Position numbers and translations under genes: made by a program
Assembly: GCA_022562335.1 (NCBI GenBank)
Contig: JADFPM010000072.1
Coordinates: forward strand, 1 to 10,082
Source of the DNA: Chloroflexota bacterium
Lineage (GTDB): Bacteria > Chloroflexota > Dehalococcoidia > Lucifugimonadales > UBA3495
DNA length: 10,082 nucleotides
Reading direction: 5' to 3'
The notes under the pieces: model-generated
Seen by the model: the letters and a program-made list of their open reading frames with translations, nothing else
Told to the model about the DNA's origin: nothing
The model's database searches: none
Part shown: one piece after another, positions 5,481 to 10,082 of the stretch
Numbering within the stretch: position 1 is the first letter of the stretch
Layout: each line of letters opens with the position of its first letter

Positions 5481-6206
5481 ATGTACGGTTGGCGCGGCAG
5501 AATAGGCGTCATCGTATCACCGCCAAATACGGTGGTGGAGTGCGAGTTTGCCCAGATGGCGCCGGAGGGTGTGTCGATACATGCAGCCCGTTTGGGCCGG
5601 CCTGAAGGCGCCGGGGCTACCCTCAGCGAAGACGTGGTGCTTCAAACCAATGCCGACCTGCCAAGGGCGGCCTCCTCGCTGGCAGAACTGGGGCTGGACG
5701 TGGTGGTTTTTGCCCATACGGCGGGCAGCATGTTGGGAGGGATACGGTACGATGAGGGCCTGATCTCCATGATGGAAGAGAAGGCCGGCTGCCCGTCGGT
5801 GACCACGGCATCGGCGGCGGTGGCGGCTTTGAAGGGCGCCGGCGTACGAAGGTTGGCCCTGTTGACCCCTTATCCCGATGAGATGACCGCCAAGGAAGCC
5901 GATTTTCTGCAACAGGCCGTACCGTCACTGGAGGTGGTGAGCCAAAGATCGTTGGGGATAGCCACGGGCCTAGCCATCGGCGACTTGATGCCCCAGGTGG
6001 CATACCGGGAAGCTCAAAATATAGACACCAGCGTGGCCGATGCCTTGTTCCTTAGCGGAACCAACTGGCGTACCGTCGAGGTGATAGCGGCTATGGAGGC
6101 GGATTTGGGATTGCCCGTGTTCACGGCCAACCAGGTGACGATGTGGGCGGCTTTGGGAAAGCTGAAGGTGGCAGCAAATTCCGGGTTCGGTTCGCTGCTG
6201 GGCTAA
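5481..6206 (+). CDS. Maleate isomerase / arylmalonate decarboxylase / Asp-Glu racemase-fold protein without the active-site cysteines
   Basis: A 241-residue protein of the Asp/Glu racemase superfamily, closest in style to maleate cis-trans isomerase and arylmalonate decarboxylase. Family signs: MYGWRGRIGVIVSPPNTVVE at 1-20, DVVVFAHTAGSMLGG at 73-87, SVTTASAAVAALKGAGVRRLALLTPY at 106-131, and ADALFLSGTNWRT at 186-198. In maleate isomerase two cysteines do the chemistry, in motifs like 'ACTSGS' and 'SCTNLRT'. Here they read AHTAGS (H79) and SGTNWRT (G193), so neither is present. The rest of the fold, including N195 and the binding-loop S12-P-P-N-T, is kept. AGGAGGG lies just before two ATG codons; I take ATG 5481 because family members begin MYGWR. 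Either a non-canonical enzyme, a ligand-binding protein, or an enzyme losing its function. Cytoplasmic; divergent from the hydrolase. Confidence 0.85.
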   Translation: MYGWRGRIGVIVSPPNTVVECEFAQMAPEGVSIHAARLGRPEGAGATLSEDVVLQTNADLPRAASSLAELGLDVVVFAHTAGSMLGGIRYDEGLISMMEEKAGCPSVTTASAAVAALKGAGVRRLALLTPYPDEMTAKEADFLQQAVPSLEVVSQRSLGIATGLAIGDLMPQVAYREAQNIDTSVADALFLSGTNWRTVEVIAAMEADLGLPVFTANQVTMWAALGKLKVAANSGFGSLLG

Positions 6207-6246
6207 CGGGGTAACGGCAGGCGCCCGGCCGGCCTGGAATCAGCTA

Positions 6247-6268
6247 GCCGCCGGTGAGTATCGGCGGC
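6247..6268. other. GC-rich hairpin between converging genes
   Basis: GCCGCCG at 6247-6253 pairs perfectly with CGGCGGC at 6262-6268. It lies between the 3' ends of the isomerase-like gene and the small helical gene. Neither strand has a T tract, so it may be a factor-assisted stop or an RNA 3' end stabiliser for either side. Confidence 0.35.
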
Positions 6269-6289
6269 GGTGGTGGGGATTTCAGAGCG

Positions 6290-6562
6290 CTAACGCGGGC
6301 GGATAGGCCGCTGGAATAAAAATCCAAATCCAGACTTGGCAGAGGCCTGTCTGCGGCCGGAGCGTTGCGTGAGGAACTCTTTCCGTTCCTCTTCGGAGAG
6401 GTTGGCGGTCCGCTGCTCGACCAGGTTTTCCCAAAAGTCGGCTTCCCGCCGCAGGCGCTCATAAGACCGCCAAGCGGCCAGCGCCAGGAATACCTTGGTC
6501 TCCTGAACATCATTTAGGTATGACATTGGGGCACCCAATAGAATCTCGAGGTGATCTTGCAC
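6290..6562 (-). CDS. Small helical protein of unknown function
   Basis: Not recognised. A protein of 90 residues from GTG 6562, or 78 residues from ATG 6526. The body looks like real coding sequence: LNDVQETKVFLALAAWRSYERLRREADFWENLVEQR is strongly amphipathic helix, followed by a charged TANLSEEERKEFLTQR stretch and a basic tail (GRRQ...PIRPR). No signal peptide, cysteines or known motif. Neither start has a good ribosome site: a GGGTG-like run lies before 6526, and GGGAGG lies too far before GTG 6562. It is on the same strand as the tubulin-like and stalk-protein genes and lies 230 bases after them, beyond a structured region, so it may be the last gene of that unit. The overlapping frame at 6244-6513 has unlikely composition and was left out. 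Confidence 0.55.
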   Translation of the reverse strand: MQDHLEILLGAPMSYLNDVQETKVFLALAAWRSYERLRREADFWENLVEQRTANLSEEERKEFLTQRSGRRQASAKSGFGFLFQRPIRPR

Positions 6563-6605
6563 CCGCGAAACCGGCCTCGAAACAATCCTCCCTTCGGTTC
6601 ATTCC

Positions 6606-6771
6606 AGGTTCGCCATCAACTGCTCGGGTCACATCCCGGGTTTCCCGATGGCTCCACCTTTCCTATACCCCGGTTGGGGCATCGGGGGAAAACGCTATCC
6701 GCGGGAGCTGCATAGATGCAGCAAACCCGCGGATCAGACCTGTATCATCTGGCAACCAGGCTTGTGCCTGG
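6606..6771 (-). ncRNA. Candidate structured RNA element between operon genes
   Basis: This gene-free stretch holds an unusual density of stems. ATCCGCGGG (6697-6705) pairs with CCCGCGGAT (6726-6734), with an inner GCTGCAT/ATGCAGC (6707-6713 with 6716-6722). CCAGGC/GCCTGG (6756-6761 with 6766-6771) forms a short-loop hairpin. AGGT-GCCATC (6606-6617) pairs with GATGGC-ACCT (6647-6659), enclosing CGGG/CCCG. CCCC/GGGG pairs at 6668-6679. CCCGATG (6644-6650) can instead pair with CATCGGG (6680-6686), which excludes the GCCATC stem, as in switches and attenuators. It matches no RNA family I can recognise. The strand is taken from the flanking genes; stems fold on either strand. It could also be a 3' leader, a processing site or a DNA structure. 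Confidence 0.4.
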
Positions 6772-6792
6772 AGTCGGCTGGGGAATCCGAAG

Positions 6793-7653
6793 CTAGCTGC
6801 CTCTTTGTTCCTCGACCTGGTCCACCAGGGTTCCGATCTCACGAAGCATATCGGCAACGATCCTTTCTGAAGGTTGTTGCATGATCAGCACTTCGCCCAA
6901 GGAAAGGCCGGTAAAGTCGAGATTCATCAACGCATTGATCTTGCCGGTCTCGTCGCTCAACTCCATCCCGTAGAAGACCATGGCAACCCGAAGATCGGCC
7001 GAGAACATGCTGGGCCCGATGGGCTGCGGGTAATGCTGGGTCAAGCTCATGGTGCCTTCTTTGCCGTCGAAGTACAGCATTCGCTTGGAGCCGTTGCTGT
7101 AGTACAGGGTCAGTTCGGCGTTGTCCAGGGGCTCGTCCTTGGTATAGTTCTCGATCTTTATACTGCTGACGATCTGGGAATCTTCGTTATAAAGCGCAAA
7201 GAAATTGGTGATGCCCCGGGTTTTCGTGTCTACCTGAAGGGTATACCAGGTTTCGGCCGTCTGATCGGCAGGCAGATTCAGGTTCACCCATCCTTCGTCG
7301 AGGACCTCCCCGAATTTGGCCACCGGCAATACCTTGGTCACCACCTTTGCTTCGACGGGAACCACTGCGGAAATCACCACGGGTGCGGCGGTGGGTTCGG
7401 CGGTCGGCATTGGAGTGGGTTCTATCTTCGGGGCGGCGGTGGGTTCGGGAGCGGAAGTCTGTTCCCCCGGTCCGGAAGTCAGTTGTGAAGTTGCCAGGTT
7501 CCCGGCGCCCTCATCCTCGGCCAATGTGGAATCGAAAGCCCCGGCGAAGAACACGATGAGGCCAACGACTATCACGGCGGTTATAGGCATCACTATGAGC
7601 AGCATGGGTTTCCTGAGGCCGTTGCGGTTTTCCGACACCCTAGTGGTTCGCAT
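6793..7653 (-). CDS. Single-pass membrane protein with Pro/Thr/Ala stalk and extracytoplasmic domain
   Basis: Not recognised. A 286-residue protein. Residues 1-15 are positively charged, 17-40 form one strong membrane helix (MLLIVMPITAVIVVGLIVFF and on), and there is no cleavage motif, so it is likely anchored with the C-terminus outside. Residues about 50-100 are a low-complexity stalk rich in Pro, Thr, Ala and Glu (EPTAAPKIEPTPMPTAEPTA). Residues about 110-286 form a folded domain with beta-rich parts (WYTLQVDTKTRGITNFFALY; AELTLYYSNGSKRMLYFDG), ending in a helix (SERIVADMLREIGTLVDQVEE). ATG 7653 has GGGAGAGGA just upstream. It follows the tubulin-like gene by 66 bases on the same strand, so the two are probably co-transcribed and may work together: the short cytoplasmic tail could contact the GTPase. 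Function unknown; that link is inferred from position only. Confidence 0.8.
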   Translation of the reverse strand: MRTTRVSENRNGLRKPMLLIVMPITAVIVVGLIVFFAGAFDSTLAEDEGAGNLATSQLTSGPGEQTSAPEPTAAPKIEPTPMPTAEPTAAPVVISAVVPVEAKVVTKVLPVAKFGEVLDEGWVNLNLPADQTAETWYTLQVDTKTRGITNFFALYNEDSQIVSSIKIENYTKDEPLDNAELTLYYSNGSKRMLYFDGKEGTMSLTQHYPQPIGPSMFSADLRVAMVFYGMELSDETGKINALMNLDFTGLSLGEVLIMQQPSERIVADMLREIGTLVDQVEEQRGS

Positions 7654-7719
7654 GTTTCCTCTCCCTTACACGTTGATGGACTTTAAGTTGGTCTGCGGGA
7701 ATTGCCGGGGACATTGCCC

Positions 7720-8973
7720 TTACAACAAGGGCACGTCATCGGCCAAGCGGGTGGCGACTTCCCACGCTTTTTCTCTGGACTCGCGTTTTTCTTTGACCGC
7801 GCTCAACATATGGGTTGCCCGTTCGGTGAACCACTCGATCCTTTCCATGGCCGCGCCCTCACCGATGTTGGTGATTATGACAGTCACCGCGATGGTATCT
7901 GAGGTCCGGCCGGGATAGGTTCCCTTTCGGCGTCCGGCGCCGGGGACGCGGTCGGCGAAACAGTTATCCATCATTTCGATGATCTCTTCGGTGGCCTCCC
8001 GGGCAGGGCCGCTGAAAAGTCCCAGCACGTTGGCGGCGTCGTAATATGTCTGTCCGTTGCGTTCCACCTCGGAGTCAATGGAGAGCTCGGCCAGCGCCTG
8101 GTGGACGACGTTCTGGGCGCGTTCGACCCTGGCTTTGGAGTTCGAAAAGTGCTTGGAGGTTTCTTTGCTCGTGAGCAAAGATTTGATGAATCCAGGCTTC
8201 TTTGGCACGTCGGTATGACTCACACCGATGGCACAGGGTCCCCTTACGATCCGGATGACGTCGTTGGCGTCCAAAACCTCGCCGATGTAACGACGGTCGG
8301 TCTCCTCGCCCACGCACAGCAGGTCCACGAACGAGTCGGCGATACGCCGGTTGATCTGTGCCAGGTTGACCCCGACTTCGGCGCTCTTTCGCACGAACTT
8401 TTGGTTGTCGATCAGGAAGACGGCATCTGCCTTGGAATTGTGCAGCACCCGCTTGAGGCAGGTGGCCGTGTTGACCATGCTGTCCGGGTCGTCATATTGG
8501 TTTTCGAAGGGGAGCACCAGCATGGCCCAAACCGGCTTCTTGAAGGCGTCCTTAAGCAAGTCGACGATAACGCCGATCGAGCCGGACCCGGTGCCGCCGG
8601 CGGTGGTGGCGATCACCAAGATCGCGTCGGCGCTGTAAACGTCGCCGTTATCGCGGATGGTGGCCAAAATGTTTTTCTCGCCCCGGCGGGCTTGTTCCGC
8701 TCCGTCTGCGTTGACCTTGCCGGCGCCCCTGCCGCGGAACTCGTCGGTGGTTCCCAGCAGAATGGTGTGGTCGTCGGTCTGGGGGATGTGCTGCAGACCA
8801 TAAAGGTCAGCGGCGCCAAGGTTGATCGCGAACACCCCAGTGGCGAGAGAATCGTTCTTTTCCCCGGTAAAAATACGAATATGCCTGTTTTTCCAGACCC
8901 ATTTGCTGAGAGCGACGAACTCATCAGCGATGTTGGATCCGCCTTGTCCGGTACCGACCACGACTAGCTTCAT
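7720..8973 (-). CDS. Divergent tubulin/FtsZ-superfamily GTPase
   Basis: A 417-residue protein. The N-terminal Rossmann-like GTPase domain has MKLVVVGTGQGGSNIADEF (1-19), equal to the first nucleotide loop of tubulin, FtsZ and CetZ; FAINLGAADLYGL (48-60); ILLGTTDEFRGRGAGKVNADG (71-91); and the tubulin signature AGGTGSGS at 125-132. LIDNQKF (187-193) and INRRIADSFVDLL (207-219) match the region leading to helix H7. GEVLDANDVIRIVRG (231-245) fits the T7 loop that completes GTP hydrolysis on the next subunit: D235 and D238 keep the D-x-x-D spacing of FtsZ. A second domain and a charged C-terminal helix (about 375-413) follow. The FtsZ C-terminal tail that binds FtsA/ZipA is not evident. ATG 8973 has GAGGAG about 7 bases upstream. 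First gene of the minus-strand unit. Not clearly FtsZ, TubZ or CetZ; probably a separate branch that forms GTP-dependent filaments (family inference). Confidence 0.88.
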   Translation of the reverse strand: MKLVVVGTGQGGSNIADEFVALSKWVWKNRHIRIFTGEKNDSLATGVFAINLGAADLYGLQHIPQTDDHTILLGTTDEFRGRGAGKVNADGAEQARRGEKNILATIRDNGDVYSADAILVIATTAGGTGSGSIGVIVDLLKDAFKKPVWAMLVLPFENQYDDPDSMVNTATCLKRVLHNSKADAVFLIDNQKFVRKSAEVGVNLAQINRRIADSFVDLLCVGEETDRRYIGEVLDANDVIRIVRGPCAIGVSHTDVPKKPGFIKSLLTSKETSKHFSNSKARVERAQNVVHQALAELSIDSEVERNGQTYYDAANVLGLFSGPAREATEEIIEMMDNCFADRVPGAGRRKGTYPGRTSDTIAVTVIITNIGEGAAMERIEWFTERATHMLSAVKEKRESREKAWEVATRLADDVPLL

Positions 8974-9031
8974 TGCCTGCTCCTCATTTACCTTATTGTC
9001 AGCGGGCGTTTATCCCGATGATCAACGGCAT

Positions 9032-9059
9032 AAAATATTTCGGACGTAACGCGTAACAA
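9032..9059 (-). promoter_or_regulatory. Candidate promoter for the tubulin-like operon
   Basis: On the minus strand TTGTTA (9059-9054) and TATTTT (9037-9032) are 16 bases apart, each matching 4 of 6 consensus positions. The leader would be about 50 bases. A free-standing TATAAT on the same strand at 9126-9121 has no good -35 partner. Confidence 0.28.
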
Positions 9060-9540
9060 GCGAGGAATATGACCCCTGAATCAATTAGGTTTGACCGCAG
9101 GGTGATTTATGCCAAGTACAATTATATGCAGGGTTGCCTACGCCTATAGGTGCGGTTAATTTACGAGTTTTGGCGAATTTACCTCAATTTTGCCAATGTT
9201 ATTGCGGATTATGTCAATCAAAGTTGTTTGCCTGCGAGTTGCGCTTAGCGAGATTGGGACTTGACACGGTTGTCCTGGGTTGGAATCGAACCCGCGCTTT
9301 GGATGCGATTTATTTTTGCGGCCACCGTTGTCACAGCCCGTTTAATTGGTAATTATATTAAAAAAGTTTAAAAAAAGCCTGTGATTACATGCCGGTTTTG
9401 GCGAGTTTCTAATGGATGGACTTGATCGGCCCATTGCGATACGACGCCAACGCAGACGATGGATTTGGGCGTGGCAAGATCAACCGGAATAGTTGGAGGG
9501 GGGTTCGAAGAATGTTCGGACTCTGGGAGCAGAATAATGA

Positions 9541-9573
9541 ATTCGTTGAGAATAGACCTATTTATCAACGAAT
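9541..9573. repeat. Nested perfect inverted repeat
   Basis: ATTCGTTGA (9541-9549) and TCAACGAAT (9565-9573) are perfect 9-base inverted arms. Inside them AATA (9551-9554) pairs with TATT (9559-9562) around GACC. There is no T run beside it. It could be an operator for a dimeric regulator or an RNA hairpin. The arms are not close to a typical dif core. Confidence 0.5.
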
Positions 9574-9712
9574 GTGGGGATTGGGCCGGTGGGAGTCGCG
9601 CCTGTAGGGCGAGCTTGTTTGATGTCTGTGACTGGCCGGTGCTGATGACAGGCTGGGAATGAGAGTGGTCCCGCCTGGAACCGCCCTTCCCGGCCGGATG
9701 GGAACACGGCGG

Positions 9713-10082
9713 CTAGGATTGTACCAGCACCGACAGGAGGGCCTCTTCCATCTCCTCCACCGTGGCGAAACCTTCGAAACGTTGGTGGATCCTGCCGCTG
9801 GAGTCCAGCACGAATACCCAGGATTCGTTGAACCAACCGGGGATGGTGGTAAAGCCCCAGTCATCGGCATGGTCTACCAGTTGCGCCCTGCTCAGATCGC
9901 CCTGGATTTCGCTGGGGTTGTCATAATATTCGACGTGGATGAAGTTAGCCTCTTCTTTATGGGCGTCTTTCAATTCTGAAACGGCGTCCACCTGGGGGCC
10001 GCAGGTGGCGCTGGTGCAGAAGGCCGGGGTGGCGAAAACCACCACGGTTGGCAAGTCCGACTTGATGGCCTGGTCGACGGAC
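9713..10082 (-). CDS. Thioredoxin-fold protein, C-terminal part (N-terminus beyond the window)
   Basis: The frame is open to the window edge, so only about 122 C-terminal residues are seen. LPTVVVFATPAFCTSATCGP (codons from 10054) is the beta1-active site-helix start of a thioredoxin fold. The cysteines are four residues apart, C-TSAT-C, rather than the usual CxxC. Later the fold continues with ANFIHVEYYDNPSE, DDWGFTTIPGW, in which the T-I-P is the expected cis-proline site, and ESWVFVLDSSGRIHQRFEGFATVEEMEEAL, the last strands and helix. This layout is common at the end of secreted or lipid-anchored proteins of the TlpA/thioredoxin-like type, but the export signal would be outside the window. 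The TTG at 10054 should not be taken as the start, because the frame continues upstream as VDQAIKSD. Stop is TAG at 9713-9715. Redox role likely; partner unknown. Confidence 0.82.
   Translation of the reverse strand, partial: SVDQAIKSDLPTVVVFATPAFCTSATCGPQVDAVSELKDAHKEEANFIHVEYYDNPSEIQGDLSRAQLVDHADDWGFTTIPGWFNESWVFVLDSSGRIHQRFEGFATVEEMEEALLSVLVQS

Larger units (their letters stand above)
8974..9712. other. Gene-free stretch of about 740 bases
   Basis: No convincing gene is seen on either strand. The short open frames at 9368-9568, 9416-9607 and 9459-9662 overlap each other, have no ribosome sites and have unlikely composition. The left end holds the presumed leader and promoter of the tubulin-like operon. 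The middle (about 9150-9390) is clearly richer in A and T than the rest of the window and ends in A runs at 9360-9376. A near-identical 14-base pair, GTTTTGGCGAATTT at 9167-9180 and GTTTTGGCGAGTTT at 9395-9408, and the palindrome at 9541-9573 are the only structured elements found. Confidence 0.6.

Noticed and set aside
6244..6513. Minus-strand open frame of 89 codons overlapping the small helical gene
   Set aside because: The overlapping frame at 6290-6562 has far better protein character; this one is Arg/Pro/Gly-rich shadow sequence.
6606..6771. Assignment of the structured region to a known riboswitch, 6S, RNase P or tmRNA
   Set aside because: I compared it with the conserved cores I know (TPP, cobalamin, glycine, SAM, cyclic di-GMP, cyclic di-AMP, RNase P, tmRNA) and none fits, so it is left as an unnamed candidate.
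8101..8967. Long plus-strand frame opposite the tubulin-like gene (288 codons)
   Set aside because: It is the antisense shadow of a strongly coding gene, with no domain motifs and no ribosome site.
9261..9289. Perfect TTGACA on the plus strand at 9261
   Set aside because: At 16-18 bases there is no acceptable -10 box (AATCGA) and no plus-strand gene downstream.
9241..9330. tRNA-like T-loop (GGGTTCGATTCC on the minus strand)
   Set aside because: The stem that actually forms is GGGTT/AACCC with a different loop. No acceptor stem, anticodon arm or CCA end can be built around it.
9541..9573. Palindrome as a chromosome dimer resolution (dif) site
   Set aside because: The arms and the 15-base centre do not match the XerC/XerD arm layout with a 6-8 base core.

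Overview
The window reads as a piece of a bacterial chromosome with moderately high GC. The gene families, the good Shine-Dalgarno sites in front of TTG as well as ATG starts, and the mix of small catabolic enzymes with zinc-ribbon and bacterial-PH membrane proteins suggest a Chloroflexota lineage of the SAR202/Dehalococcoidia type. That is an inference from gene style: no rRNA or other marker gene is present. No tRNA, CRISPR array or insertion sequence was found.

Layout. (1) Positions 1-397, minus strand: a decayed short-chain dehydrogenase/reductase, with a recognisable N-terminus, in-frame stops and apparent frameshifts. (2) 602-1105, plus: a small membrane protein with a PH-like domain, followed by a clear intrinsic terminator. 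(3) 1238-2242, minus: a polytopic membrane protein with two N-terminal zinc ribbons. (4) 2388-3020, minus, and 3198-4251, plus: a divergent pair of units, an FMN-binding flavin reductase facing a two-subunit thiamine-diphosphate 2-oxoacid decarboxylase of the sulfopyruvate/phosphonopyruvate decarboxylase type. A bidirectional terminator at 4313-4346 separates the latter from (5) a dienelactone hydrolase-family enzyme at 4393-5172, minus. (6) 5481-6206, plus, divergent from the hydrolase: a maleate isomerase/arylmalonate decarboxylase/Asp-Glu racemase-fold protein that lacks both usual active-site cysteines. (7) 8973-6290, minus: a probable operon of a divergent tubulin/FtsZ-superfamily GTPase, a single-pass membrane protein with a Pro/Thr/Ala-rich stalk, a highly structured non-coding stretch, and a small helical protein. 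(8) 8974-9712: about 740 bases without a convincing gene, AT-rich in its middle. (9) 9713 to the window edge, minus: the C-terminal part of a thioredoxin-fold protein.

How the parts may work together. Regions 4-6 look like an accessory catabolic cluster for small organic acids: decarboxylation of a 2-oxoacid (possibly sulfonated or phosphonated), supply of reduced flavin, hydrolysis of a lactone or ester, and chemistry on a dicarboxylate-like substrate. Region 7 is the most unusual: a tubulin-like GTPase directly followed by a membrane-anchored extracytoplasmic protein suggests a membrane-linked cytoskeletal module separate from the usual division cluster. This grouping is inferred from gene order only.
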